Part shown: positions 22,701 through 32,818 of the stretch, in pieces
Position numbering within the stretch: the stretch's first letter is position 1
Layout of the letters: each line of letters begins with the position of its first letter
From: Ampullaceana balthica
Taxonomy: Eukaryota; Mollusca; Gastropoda; Lymnaeidae
NCBI GenBank assembly: GCA_944989445.1
Contig: CALYLW010000037.1
Coordinates: 1,650,501 to 1,714,500 of the forward strand
Direction: 5' to 3'
DNA: 64,000 nt
Made by a program: the position numbers and the translations under genes
The notes under the pieces: generated by a model
Told to the model about the DNA's origin: nothing
What the model saw: the letters and a program-made list of their open reading frames with translations, nothing else
Database searches by the model: none

Positions 22701-25700
22701 AATGATTTTTAAAAAAAATTATCTTATTTGTTAAGGCATAGTACGAGAGCTAACACAGTACGAGAGCTAACACACTGCGCGGCAGTGACATCAAAATGAA
22801 TTCATGTGCACAATGGTGAAGGCCGCCAGTGTTAATACTTCTATTACAAGAGTAATTTCCTAGATGTAGGAAAGATAACTCACTACCGCTCCCGGATGGT
22901 GAACCTGTCTTATAGTAATAAAATTACCATATTGATATGAAATATAATGTTTTTAACATTTTATTTGGCGCTTTGATGTCACCATTTGACGACTAGAGAT
23001 CTTTTGTTAGTTCTCAAAACTTAAGGGAAAATACAAACAGTTAACCAGTCATTTTTTAAACTGTTTAACGTACCTAAAATACAAGTGGTCAGATCAACCT
23101 TAATTTAAAAAATTTCTATTAGCACGACTAGTTACCTTTAATTTTCCAGAATGGTTCAGGTACAAATGCTTGCACTTGCTTGTATCTTTCTACAACAAAA
23201 CCTAATGTAGGAAACTGACAGCTGCCATAACTAACCAGCTGTTCAGCTAGAGCTTCAGGAAATATTTTTTGCAAACGCAGTGTTTGAAACCTCGTAAAGG
23301 CAGCTCCTAAATTTGAAAGAAAGAAAAAAACAGTGACCAAAATTAACAGCTGCATTAAAAACAAAATTGACATTAACCCAAGCTGTAATGATTTGATCAA
23401 ACTCCACCATGTACAAAAGGAATAAGTCAACAGTTGATATTCCATTTCCCCTAATGATGTTATATGAAAATCTTAGTCCCAATACATAAATGTGTTTTTT
23501 TTAAACTTTCAAAAAAGTCAATAGGTTATTAGATTACAACTTTAACATTACTTTTTATTGTTCACAATGAGGTACCTACTGGCAGAATTAAAATTTTAGT
23601 AACTTGGATGTTAAAGCAGATATTTTATATTTTGAATCTTGAAAAAAATGTTAACAACTGTATCATTTACATAGTAAATGTGTTATTTACCGTATATACT
23701 CGTTCGCAAGCCGACCTTTTTTGGACAAAATCTAGGGGAAAAAGTGTGTGGGGGGTCGGCTTATGAGCGGGTCATAGGTGATTTCTGCATGGATATTGAA
23801 TATCGGTGTTGTTATTGTAGATTATCAACGTCCTTTTCTACATTCTACAAGATTCGACTGCTCTGTCGGAAGCTATAATATATTTTTAAAAATCAGCACT
23901 TACCTCATTTAATCATTTTATTTATTTTTGTGAATATTTTAATAAATTGTTTTACAAATTTTGTTTTCAACCACGGATTTTAATGTACATGATTAAATAA
24001 GGTAAGTGCAGATGTTAAATAATATTTTGTAGCTTCTGGTAGAGCAGTTGAATCTTGTAGAATGTAGAAAAGAACCTTGACGATCTACAATAACAACACT
24101 GATATTCAATGTACATGCAGAAATCACCTATAGCCCGCTCGTAAGCCGACCCCCCCAAACTTTTCTCCTAGATTTTGTCCAAAAAAGGTCGGCTTTAGAA
24201 CGAGTATATATGATACTTTCTAAACCCTTAAACTCAAGGTATAACTCAAATAAAATCTGAGGTTATTGAACAAATACAACACTATAGTTTATTTTTTTAA
24301 ACTCTGGACAAAATTCAGGACTGACCTATACGAAGATCCAATTCCTGACGCACATTTACTGCATCATTGATTCTAACATCAGGAGCTACAAGGTTATTCA
24401 CAGCCCTTGTCACTGCCCTAGAAAACAAAAAAGTTTAGAAAGATATCTGACAATAAATTTCATAAATAATTTTAAAAATAAAAAAATAATCAAAAATAAA
24501 TACATTTTCTAAAAAACTACAAACAAACAACTTCACTTTAAGTAGAGCTCACAATCCTTAAATATAGATGTCATTTCTAACTCAGGCAATTGTATGCAGC
24601 TAAGCTAAGAGCAGCAGCAGCAACAACAACAACAACCAACCAACCAACCTTGCTCAACAAGATTTAAACAGTGGAATTATTTATGTCCAACATGATCATT
24701 TCTGTAGGCCAACTTTATCCTGATTATTTTGATTGTACTTTAACTAAAAACATTAAATATAAGTAGAATAAACAGAGGTAAAAAAAAAGATTTTTAAAAA
24801 CCATGTTTTTATAAGTGGACTAAATAGAAGAAAATAATTTAAAACTTATAAGTTCAAGTACTTTAATTTAATATGACTAAAAACGTTAGGCGGGTGTTTG
24901 GTATAAAAATTAAAGATTTATAATTTAGAAGGCAAAAGAGAGATCTATAAGTGAGAGAATGAATGAACTGCATATGTAAAACCTCATAAGCGCCCGCCCC
25001 ATGTTATGAGACATGTTAAATGACAGTACTTGAACTTAAAAGTAATTATTTTCCTCTTTTTGTCTACATGTAAAAACGCGGTTTTTCAAAAATCTTTTTT
25101 TAACTCTATTTATTTTTTTATTTTTAGTCCAAGTGTATGCTATGGTAAGTTTTGTCGCTTCCTTTTGATTATTGAAGTATTGATTACGTTCAATATAATA
25201 TGCATTATTGATTATGTTCAATATAATACGCAGCGCGACAAACATTTACAGGCTGAATGCGACTGAACTCCCCTTGCTGTAAACATGGGGATGTGGTCAT
25301 CTATGGCTGGGTTAAACTCCAGTGGCACGTGGATGTCAACACTAGCAGACGGATACAAATGCTATATAGAGATAAACTAAAAATGCATTAATTTAATTAC
25401 GGTACATTCGATCGATCTGAAATTTTGATACAATGAATTGTCACCCAAGATCTATCTGTGGTAAAGTTTTGAGATCTCTAGGACCATCAGAAATGGTTTA
25501 ATTTTACGTTGGAAAATTTGACATTTTGCGGACAGGGCGAAAGCAAGTTAATAAAAACGTGGTATATGTAAGAAAATATGAAAATCTAAAGCAAATATTC
25601 AACCAGACATGATCTTACTGTGGAGTAATCTCAGAAAATTTGGCTCTGTACACTTTAATGTTTGGTTTCACTGAAATCAAAAGAAATTTTGAGTGTAAAC

Positions 25701-26768
25701 ATTTGAAAACTAACAACAGCTTAAATTTTGTTTAAAAATTAAAATGTAAAACTGTAGGTAAGACAACATGTTTTTTAACATGAAACAATTAAGTATACCT
25801 GCTTGACAAACTTCAATGATTTCAAAGCCAATATTTTCGCCTTCCCTGTCACAATCTGTCCATATTACCAAAGACTGACAACTTTTGATCTCACGTTCCA
25901 GAGTTTTCTGAGAATAAATTATTTTATTTTTTTTAAAAATAATCCTCTTGGTTTATTTAAAATAGCAGAGCAAGTAAAAACGTAATAATAAACTAAAGGC
26001 TATACCTTGATATCCATATAGTTTGGAGGGCAATATTTTTCAACTGGTACACTGAATAAGTCAACAGGATTGCAGGCATTCCTATACATTATTAACAAAG
26101 ACTGTATTGGATTATATTTTATCACAAAGTTCCATACATTTTCCTATTAAGACTTAACATTATGAATAAATTGATAGCTGGGTAACGTCTTTCACTATAA
26201 AATTTATCAAATTTTAAAATCCAAATGTAAAAAAACAAATAATATAAACAAATATACATTTTGTTAATAATACAATTTCACAATATGTACAAACTTTTTA
26301 CTGTATATGTTTGAGTTTTCTCAATATTTGTATCTTACCATTTCTTAAAACTTCCAGTGAATTCTAATCCTAAGAGGTGTCCAGAAACTGATGTCATAAC
26401 CATTTTAACTTCCTGATTCATCAGTCTAAAGTCAAATTCATAAATTTTGTTGAACTTTGATAACCCTTCACGCTGAAGAAAAATATAGTTAAAAATTCTA
26501 TAAAATACTGGATTTTCATTTGCATCAGGCAAATATTTTAAAATATTTAAAATTAATGTCATATTAATAAATCTTTACCATAAAAGAAAATGTATGCAAT
26601 TTCAGAATTTACCATTCTACTGTGCCCTTGAGACATAACATTTGCAAGTGATTTAGCTGCATCATTTTTTTCTGCAACATTTAGCACACGCATTATATTT
26701 CCAGGAATATTTTTTGGTGCTAATGTGCTAAACTTTCTTGACAATAGAAACTTTAAAATCATCAGCAT
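10336..26768 (-). CDS. TOP3A: DNA topoisomerase III alpha (TOP3A), 30 coding exons
   Basis: Type IA topoisomerase; with BLM and RMI partners it dissolves double Holliday junctions, and a mitochondrial form separates mtDNA (family knowledge). Exons, in gene order: 26613-26768, 26339-26472, 26006-26081, 25799-25907, 25619-25670, 24326-24417, 23136-23306, 22318-22363, 21907-21961, 21643-21717, 20957-21137, 20640-20746, 20280-20390, 19511-19585, 19324-19374, 19024-19102, 18540-18653, 18108-18177, 17896-17924, 17589-17647, 17250-17316, 16907-16985, 16513-16612, 14241-14314, 14016-14095, 13187-13826, 11604-11756, 11135-11238, 10614-10766, 10336-10379. Every junction is GT/AG with matching phase; total 3,336 nt, 1,111 residues (human 1,001). 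Key residues: Glu33, Asp140/Asp142, Tyr354. C-terminal zinc regions follow. The extra length lies mainly in the linker of the 640-nt exon 26. The gene converges on CBY1. Confidence 0.96.
11135..11756 (-). CDS. TOP3A: TOP3A exons 27-28: second GRF zinc finger
   Basis: Exon 27 (11604-11756) encodes a polar linker ending [10 protein letters not shown]. Exon 28 (11135-11238) continues [20 protein letters not shown], then [11 protein letters not shown]. Together they form the second GRF finger, as in human TOP3A. The intron between them is phase 2. Confidence 0.9.
11921..12272 (-). mobile_element. Small non-autonomous Helitron with tRNA-Val-like segment
   Basis: Read on the - strand, the element starts TC (after A) with TCTTCTATATATATAATTC. 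It ends in a GC-rich hairpin (GCGGCATAGCC/TACGCCGC) followed at once by CTAA and then T. The 5' TC, 3' hairpin plus CTRR and A|T insertion site are Helitron hallmarks, and there is no target duplication. It lies in TOP3A intron 26, in the same orientation as the gene. Confidence 0.7.
12024..12088 (-). repeat. tRNA-Val-like pseudogene/SINE head inside the Helitron
   Basis: On the - strand it reads CGTAGTGTACTGGTTATCACG (A box region), then GGTCCTGGGTTCAAGCC (B box), closely matching tRNA-Val. The anticodon position reads CAT and the acceptor arms do not pair, so it is not a functional tRNA. It may drive RNA polymerase III transcription. Confidence 0.55.
12398..12868 (+). pseudogene. Retrotransposon gag-like fragment (156 residues)
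   Basis: An open frame, antisense to TOP3A in intron 26. Residues 1-85 are a highly charged Lys/Glu coiled coil with repeated AEEKE units. Residues 95-150 read [19 protein letters not shown], then a [18 protein letters not shown] pattern, like the capsid-type gag domain of Ty3/gypsy retrotransposons and their domesticated relatives. The frame stops soon after and I found no protease, RT or LTR near it. It is probably a truncated insertion; a captured host exon is possible but less likely. Confidence 0.5.
13187..13826 (-). CDS. TOP3A: TOP3A exon 26: long low-complexity linker and first GRF zinc finger
   Basis: This 640-nt exon encodes about 160 residues rich in Ser, Thr, Asn, Gln and Arg (likely disordered). 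They are followed by a GRF zinc finger (about residues 911-954): [23 protein letters not shown], then [11 protein letters not shown] fingers bind single-stranded DNA in other proteins. The linker is longer than its human counterpart and accounts for most of the extra protein length. The exon ends in phase 2 at a GTATGA donor. Confidence 0.93.
14391..15226. mobile_element. Pogo/Tigger-type non-autonomous DNA transposon
   Basis: The left terminus is CAGTGGTACCTCGAGATAC and the right terminus TATCTCGAGGTACCCCTG, nearly perfect inverted repeats. They are flanked by TA on each side (14389-14390 and 15227-15228). The 836-bp body shows no transposase. It sits in TOP3A intron 23. Confidence 0.8.
15340..16512. 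other. TOP3A intron 23 remainder, unrecognised
   Basis: This segment is less AT-rich than the surrounding introns and has a 67-residue open frame on + at 15963-16166. No family is recognised. It looks like a decayed repeat. Confidence 0.3.
16513..16985 (-). CDS. TOP3A: TOP3A exons 22-23: four-Cys topoisomerase zinc finger
   Basis: Exons 16907-16985 and 16513-16612, split by a phase-2 intron, give [18 protein letters not shown] followed by [20 protein letters not shown]. This is the CxxC...CxxxxxC topoisomerase C-terminal zinc ribbon. Exon 23 ends TCQV and joins exon 24 (14241-14314) beginning C, starting a second CxxC ribbon that closes with [10 protein letters not shown] in exon 25 (14016-14095). 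Confidence 0.9.
18540..18653 (-). CDS. TOP3A: TOP3A exon 17
   Basis: The exon encodes [20 protein letters not shown] and then a [10 protein letters not shown] segment, both near-invariant in TOP3A. The acceptor is TTACTTCAG. The first ~34 nt of this exon plus its acceptor and upstream intron are duplicated at 18784-18950 in intron 16. Confidence 0.93.
18784..18950 (-). repeat. Duplicated TOP3A intron 16 / exon 17 start
   Basis: The + strand 18622-18780 and 18784-18950 are near-identical direct repeats. The distal copy contains the exon 17 acceptor (AG at 18815-18816) and the first ~30 nt of coding sequence, then diverges without an obvious donor. It is therefore a decoy half-exon upstream of the real exon. 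Confidence 0.8.
20601..20652 (-). repeat. TOP3A: 30-bp tandem duplication across the TOP3A exon 12 donor
   Basis: Two copies of GATAATTTACAGGTATGTAT lie 30 bp apart on the - strand. Each contains the exon end CAG and the donor GTATGT. Confidence 0.9.
20640..20746 (-). CDS. TOP3A: TOP3A exon 12 with a duplicated splice donor
   Basis: The exon encodes [20 protein letters not shown], then QAHPPIHP, a highly conserved TOP3A segment. The preferred donor is at 20638-20639. A 30-bp tandem duplication of the boundary places a second identical donor at 20608-20609; using it would extend the exon to 20610 and add ten in-frame residues with no stop. Confidence 0.9.
20957..21137 (-). CDS. TOP3A: TOP3A exon 11: active-site tyrosine
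   Basis: The exon encodes [19 protein letters not shown], then [17 protein letters not shown]. Tyr354 in SYPRT is the nucleophile that forms the 5'-phosphotyrosine bond in type IA enzymes, corresponding to human Tyr362. The exon ends in phase 1 at TGGGGAG|GTAATA. Near the donor the intron repeats a short GTGTGATAATTTA segment twice. Confidence 0.93.
22483..22496. repeat. 14-bp perfect palindrome resembling joined transposon ends
   Basis: CAGGACCGGTCCTG is palindromic. It equals the left terminus of the hAT-like element at 34305-34689 fused to its own complement. No target duplication flanks it. Confidence 0.35.
23691..24212. mobile_element. Foldback MITE, family A (copy 2), long inverted repeats
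   Basis: The left arm starts CCGTATATACTCGTTCGCAA and the right arm ends TTTAGAACGAGTATATATG. The arms stay complementary for over 200 bp (for example AAGTGCAGATGTTAAATAA against its inverse), so the RNA or single strand could fold into one long hairpin. It lies in TOP3A intron 6 and has no ORF. Confidence 0.8.
25030..25535 (+). repeat. Dispersed repeat family B, copy 1 (in TOP3A intron 5)
   Basis: It contains CATTCGATCGATCTGAAATT, then CCATCAGAAATGG, and AGCAGACGGATACAAATGCT. All recur at 52443-52892 in the same orientation and at 49444-49807 inverted. The ends are less clear here than in the other copies. Confidence 0.7.
25799..25907 (-). CDS. TOP3A: TOP3A exon 4: TOPRIM DxD metal-binding motif
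   Basis: The exon encodes KTLERE, then [18 protein letters not shown]. Asp140 and Asp142 form the magnesium-binding DxD of the TOPRIM fold, and REGENIG is near-identical in animal TOP3A. The exon ends in phase 1 and joins exon 5 (25619-25670), a 52-nt exon encoding [17 protein letters not shown]. Confidence 0.92.
26613..26768 (-). CDS. TOP3A: TOP3A exon 1: mitochondrial-type leader and start of TOPRIM
   Basis: The first 25 residues carry four Lys/Arg and no acidic residue, with an RKFST segment like a processing-protease site. They precede an internal Met26 followed by [13 protein letters not shown]. The Glu of VAEKNDA (Glu33) is the TOPRIM general acid/base residue. Human TOP3A makes mitochondrial and nuclear forms from two starts, the second at Met26; the same layout here suggests the same dual targeting. 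The exon ends in phase 0 at M|GTAAAT. Confidence 0.9.
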
Positions 26769-28440
26769 AAAGATAATATCTGGTGAAAGAAAAACATTAG
26801 CAATAAATAAACATAATAAACTGAATTAATTTTCAATTAAACTAAATGTTTATTATGTCCCCATAATATTTTTTGTCTTAACCTTAAGAAATTGCCTTTA
26901 AATTAAAAATTAAATAAATTTTTCAGATAAGATTATAGTAATTTCCAACTTATTTTTTAAAAAAAGATAGTATATTCTGATAAAAACAAGACATTTATAG
27001 ATTTGAATTAATTTATTTAGGATAGGATGAAAATGGAATAAACATTAGTCCTGTTTTCTAAATATAAATTATTTAAACTTGTATTGTGTGCTCCATCGGC
27101 CATTATTAAAAAAATCAATTAACTTAAAGGTATGGTGTAGAGGTAATTTTTATGGGGTTTTAGTATGTGGCAAGGCCAGCAATGTGTCCCACGGTAATTA
27201 GGTAGCACATGACAATCGCTCAGTAACTTTCAACAATAAAAGTGCTGTAAAAGTTAGTAAAAGATGTCAATAAATTGATACCATTTTGTTTTCCTTATTT
27301 GTTTTAAGAGAAAGGGGTCTCTACCCCACAGTATTAGGATCATGAACAGTTGAGACACAATACAGATGGATAAATATCTGTGATTTTTTTTTCAATGGAG
27401 TTAATTTCGGGGTATTAGCTAGGATGCTCCTTATTTCATTTCCCTTTAGTTTTTGTAAGGTTACTCTTTAAAAATTGAATGGAAAGCCTCATTTGATAGT
27501 CTTCATATTTACTGTATCATTGGCAGATTTAATTATTAAATTTGTATATATATTATATATTTGTATATATTGTGTGTGTGTGTGGGATGAGGAATTATTA
27601 TACCAAACTTATTCAATTGGCTTATTCACTCTAAACTCAGTGTTGTCATTCCATTTAGAGAATCCTAAGGTAAAACAACTCTTGGTACTACACATACTAC
27701 AAATGGAAACTTAACTTTAACATTAGTATAGAGTACTGTGAATCTTTAAGAGTTATAAAGTGGAAATAGACATTACTGACTTTTACTGTATTCAATTTTT
27801 ATCTCAATTAACAAACTTTAAAATGGCGCATGATTTATTGTCATATTTACGGCTTAAAATATTAGAAGTAAGTTTCTATTAAGATTTTGTGTGTGACTAG
27901 TCTAGTACCGAAGATGTGCAGTTTCTCTTTATTTTCAAAGGGTTTTGGAACCAGTAATATGGGTTGTTTATAATAGACCAGATAATAGTGACAATTGACC
28001 CTATGGAAAAGACAGTTTTTTGGCATACCTGTGTCAAAAACCAGAGCCCTTTTTTCAAGATTGGGATAAACTTCCCAAAAAATTTATAAAATATAAACCA
28101 ATAACTTAACAAATTTAAATTCATATATATTCTTGTAGGAAAATGAATGTACTAATACAATCTTTGCAAATGAAATCATAATTTCCACAATTATGCAAAT
28201 GAGTCAATCTTATTGTATAATTTATGTATTAAAATTTTTTTGACCCATGAATAAACATGATTTCCCTATAATATCTGTGTGAATTTCTTGATAGTAAAAG
28301 GTTAAAGTAAGTCTTAACACTTGTGTTTTGGGATGGCCCAAGGCCTATGAGTGCCCTTCAGACACATCTTACACATAGTTCTGTTCACTTTCCTACCTTT
28401 AGGTGATTTTTGGTAATACAAAATGAACGCTTCTATTCAC
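26769..28440. other. TOP3A upstream region, promoter not resolved
   Basis: AT-rich DNA upstream of the TOP3A start codon. There is no clear TATA or CpG-rich block. A short (TG)n run lies near 27571-27582. Small open frames here look random. Confidence 0.4.
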
Positions 28441-28446
28441 CATTGA

Positions 28447-28745
28447 TGGGGGTGCTGTGGTCGAGCGGCAGCACATTGGGCTGCTGTACCGAGAGTCACA
28501 GGTTCGAGTCTCTGTGAAGGCAGGGTCTTGTTCCAGAGGTTAAAGGGCATCCTTGAGTCCACCCAGCTCCAATGGGGTACCTGACATCAGCTGGCCATTG
28601 TCATCACATTTATAAACAGTGATTCTCATACCTTGACACTAGCCACACAATCCCCTTGTATGCCGTGGCTATAGAAACTTGTGAACGCTGCTTCACTTGC
28701 CCCATTGGCCATCATGGTCTGAAAAGGGGACTTTACTTTACTGTA
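28447..28745 (+). mobile_element. tRNA-derived SINE, copy 1 (full head)
   Basis: The head contains an A box (TGGTCGAGCGG) and a B box (GGTTCGAGTCT) spaced as in a tRNA. The body includes CACCCAGCTCC and ends CATCATGGTCTGAAAAGGGG before an ACTTTACTTTACTG tail. Related copies lie at 39765-39980 and, inverted, at 58050-58278. Confidence 0.8.
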
Positions 28746-28990
28746 ACCATTGTTGAGGACAGGGCATTCATATCTATGACCTAGTGACTTATCTTGAATT
28801 CTTTGCCACTAAGAAAATTGTAAGCATAATTTCTGCTCTCTTTCACAAACAGTTCAAAGGTGTTTGGTGTAAAAAAACAAAAAGGTTTAATATGGTGATA
28901 TGCCTTGTTTTTCCAAAAAAAAATTAGGGTCATCTCTATCAAATTTAGAAACCTTGATATTAAACCAAGAATTTATAATATTATTTTACC

Positions 28991-30025
28991 TAGGGGTCTA
29001 CCGATATGCATTTTCCACGATATTTTTTATGCCGATATGAGTATTTGTTAGGACAAAAACCAGCGGTCATATTTGATGACATCATTCTTTAATTTATCAC
29101 TCGTAATTATTTATCTTTTATATTAGGGGACTACCGATATGCATTTTTGCCGATATTACCAATAATATTTTCCCATATGAGTATTTGTAAGGACAAAAAC
29201 CAGCGGTCTTATTTGATGACGTCATTCTTAAAGTTATCACTCCTAAATATTTATATTTTATATTAGGGGTCTACCGATATGCATTTTTGACGATATTACC
29301 GATATTGTTGTTGCTGAAACGAAGTTTCTGATATGTTTACAAGTTCCAGATCATGACCTACATAGGACTCATGACAAAACGAACCGTCCTTTATACAAAT
29401 TTACAAGCAAAATTAGGAACTCCTTTTGAAACTTCAACTTTGACTCATAATTATTAATTCTAACCAATAGTTTAATGGCTTTTGCACACGGCCACCTTTT
29501 ATGAATGAAACAACGAGAACAAAGTAATAGTAATAAAGTGAAAATGCGGTTGAAGGATGAATGGTTGCCAATGACAACAAGTCTGCACAAGGTACATTTC
29601 GTTATTCCATACGAAACGAAATGTTTTAGACATCTGCAATTCTGTGTGCATCTTTGCTATTAGAGCAATTACGTGAACATAATGTTTACATGTTATCCAT
29701 TTATTAGAGCAATTACGGTATACTTGGCATCTGCACTATTTACACAGTATTTCCGAGCATACGAAAATCGACCGATACCTAAACAATATCTTAGCACATG
29801 GCATACTGTATCGTGGCTGTACATATTAATACTAGGACTCTTTTGGCTATTTCAATACCGGTATCGGGGTCGATATATTAATTTGTCGAGATATTGTAAA
29901 TCTAAATGATAGGGGTTGTTGTTTTTTTACGTTAAAAAAAATATCGGTGACGTCAATATCGGGATCTTTACATGCTACCGATACTTATATTGCCGATATG
30001 ATATATCGGCTGGGGTAGACCCCTA
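28991..30025. mobile_element. hAT element with triplicated left end
   Basis: The termini TAGGGGTCTACCGATAT and GGTAGACCCCTA are inverted. They are flanked by the 8-bp duplication ATTTTACC (28983-28990) / ATTTTACT (30026-30033). The left terminal ~135 bp occurs three times in tandem, starting at 28991, 29124 and 29264. CCGATAT motifs recur at both ends. No intact transposase is seen. Confidence 0.8.
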
Positions 30026-30425
30026 ATTTTACTCATAACTCTGGTGATCCAATCACTTTCCTGTTTGTTTTCATCACTTGCAGATTCACTAGAAACCAGA
30101 AATTAATAGAATACCTACAAATATTTTCAACGGACTCACGATCAGACATTTTGGAATTTCACTATATCACCTGTAACATAAAAAATTTGTCTTTTACGTT
30201 TTACAAAACACGAGAGGAAACCACCAATGCAGGCCACCATTTAAATAACAGAAGTACAAGTAATAAATGGAGCAATCTGATTAGCAGTTAAGATTACCAG
30301 CCGGGAAATTAAGGTCCACAAATATTACTGCCAATCCATCCACCTGTCGTCTTTCTAGCCCAACCTGCCAACCTAGTCTCCAAAGGGTTAAAAATTGCAG
30401 ACTGCAACAGGTGGGTCCTCTAAAA

Positions 30426-30613
30426 CAGTGCTTCTCAAACTTTTTAGTATTGCGGACCAGCAGGAATTTTTTCCATTGCACCAGAGACCGGTGAACTATT
30501 TTCCCTGTACTGACGTGGTAGTGTAATGTCCTTTCTTGGTAACTTCTGGGGACCGGCATCGGATGGCCCACGGACCGGTACCGGTCCACGGACCACCACT
30601 TTGAGAAGTGCTG
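30426..30613. mobile_element. hAT MITE, 188 bp
   Basis: The inverted ends CAGTGCTTCTCAAACTTTTT and ACCACTTTGAGAAGTGCTG are flanked by perfect 8-bp copies of CTCTAAAA. The ends and the internal ACGGACCGG..CCGGTCC motifs match the 3.7-kb element at 56876-60582, so this is its deletion derivative. Confidence 0.9.
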
Positions 30614-31159
30614 CTCTAAAAGGCAGGAAAAGTTTTGGTGGTAAGGTAACAGTGCAGTGGATCCTGAGCCATGTGAATGTTGAAGGTAATGAAAAGGCAG
30701 ACTTCCTGGCAATCATCATGGTGGCTGAACCTCACCAGATATCCTAGTCACTTATCTCAGGGCAAAAGCCTAGCATGAAGACCACTTTAGGAACAACTGG
30801 TACTATTAATGGGAGAACTGCACGACTACTAAAGGGGTACGGTATATGCCAACATACCCATGCAAAGAGACCAATGGTGAAACTGGGTTGCAAACAGTAG
30901 AGTTTGATGACACAAATGAAGAACAGAGCACTTCTCCATAAATTCGTACTTCAACAGGCTGGACCACAACAGGGACTCAAACTGCCGGCATTGTAGCCTA
31001 GCCTCTGAAACAATGGTACATCTGTTGACTTCAGTCTTCATACCGGAGCTGGACATAGTCATACACTAAAACTGAACTAAATTTCCTGAAAGTTTATTAC
31101 ATGGAAGACAGTTTACATTTATCAAACATAAAAAAGAATTATATCTGCAAGTATAACTG
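30614..31159. other. Intervening DNA, possible RNase H-like or LINE remnant
   Basis: Around 30640-30720 a + strand frame reads VTVQWILSHVNVEGNEKADF, which resembles the end of an RNase H domain (HxGxxGNExAD). A LINE RNase H fragment is likely. The rest is unrecognised. Confidence 0.4.
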
Positions 31160-31160
31160 A

Positions 31161-32818
31161 TTACATTACTGATTGTTCTAAATATTCCAGTTGTTTAATA
31201 ATTTCTGTAACATTTGCAGCAAAAATCCGCAAGCTTTTATATTTATGTGTCCATCTAGTTTCACATAGCAAAGGAACATTTAGAATAAGTTTTCTTTGCT
31301 GATTACTTTCTCGGAAAAACAATATAATTGAATTAAATGTTTCTATTGTGTTTCGTACAACCTTCACATTATTTAAATCGTTCACAACAAGATTTAGTTT
31401 ATGTGAAATGCAATGTAAAAATGCTGCTTTGGGTATTTTTTTCGAATTATTGCTTGGACTCCTCCTTCTTTACCTGCCATTGTAGAACATTCGTAGTATC
31501 CTTGACCAACAAGCATTGTCATATTTAATCAAAATTCTAATGAATTAGTAATGATGGTGTTGGCTAAACCTTCAGCTGTTCTATTGACAATTGTAATATA
31601 TCCCAGGAATTCTTCTGTGACCATCATTTTCCCATTTTGTTCTTAATTTTACAAATCTAACACCAAGTGACATCTGCTCAATACCTCCCGAAATGTCATT
31701 TGTCTCGTCGGCAAGTATAGAAAATGCAACTGAATTATTTGCTTCACGAACAATGTCTTCATGCAAGAGAGACCCACAAATTTCGATTTTAGTGTTTTGC
31801 GTAGTTGCCGAGATACACTCAGCGGTTACTCGTCAAACGACCCCAGATAAAATGGCCCCGGTTAAAACGGCCCCAGACAAATTGTTAACATTTTTTAACA
31901 AAAAAATTAATTTTGTTTGCATTTTAAGCTTGCGTCAATTTTTTCAACCTTAAAAAAGTGGTAAAATTGTAAAATTATTTCTTGTGACGTTATTATATTG
32001 TTTCTTGTCAACAAACAGCCGTTATTGGTACCATTTCGCGTAAAGGCTATTAAATTCCCTTTTGTGGTGTTATTATTATTGTTTATTGTTAGCTAAGCCT
32101 GACACTGAATAGGTGAGTAAAAATACAAATATATTTGATTGTAAATTTTACTATTTGTCCATCTATTAGTCCAGGGCCGTTTTGTCGGGGCCGTTATGTC
32201 GGAGCCCAATTGTCGGGGCCGTTTTGTCCGGGGCGTTTTGTCGATGAACCATACTCAGCACTACAAGAACCAATTAACAAAAGATTACCAAGAACTTGTC
32301 TTCTAAATGATAAGTCCAACTGCTCATCTATAGAAACTGCTTTGGCTTTCAATAAAGCAAATAAAATTGCTTGCATCTTCATGAGAGCCTTTGTGCCATA
32401 ATGTGCTTTGCAGGTTGCTACGTGCATCTTCGTTGAAATCTTTATATTTTGTACATGGTTTGATGACAAATACCCACTGAACTCATAGAATTACTTTTTG
32501 CAGAAACAACACACAATATTTGCAAAAGGCACCTATTAACATTTGCGAGTATACAAGCCACGGTGAATAGTCTGATAACCATGCATATCTAAAAACTAAA
32601 AACTCTGTTTCCCTGTCAGCTCTAAAATCATAATTTTTATCAAGGGTCCAACAATCACGAATCAGCTGCAATTTCAACTTATTTGAAAGGTCGTATGTCC
32701 AGACATACATTCCAATATCCAATTTAGGAAATGAATAAGTGTCAGCGACAATCAAATTAGGAACAGTTGTTTCAGTTGTGTCTGGCTGCTGAACGTGTAC
32801 TGTTGTCCTCAATGCCAA
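31161..32818 (-). pseudogene. hAT-type transposase remnant (ZMYM/TTF-finger style)
   Basis: Broken frames on the - strand read in order. 32818-32483 has an N-terminal YxxxF..WL region with GAFCKYCVLF, typical of a TTF zinc finger. 32469-32253 follows. 31823-31581 gives HEDIVREANNSVAFSILADE, then TNDISG, the DUF4371-like catalytic DE region. 31385-31161 has VPLLCETRWTHKYKSL. The frame is interrupted by the insertion at 31824-32252 and by further stops. It is an inactive DNA-transposon gene; a domesticated copy is unlikely because of the stops. Confidence 0.65.
31824..32252. mobile_element. Unclassified insertion with GGCCGTTTTGTCGG subterminal repeats
   Basis: The left end GGTTACTCGTCAAACGACCC and the right end GGGCGTTTTGTCGATGAACC are imperfect inverted repeats. 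ACTCAGC flanks both sides (31817-31823 and 32253-32259). Several GGGGCCGTTTTGTC-type units are clustered near each end. It splits a hAT transposase frame. Confidence 0.65.
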
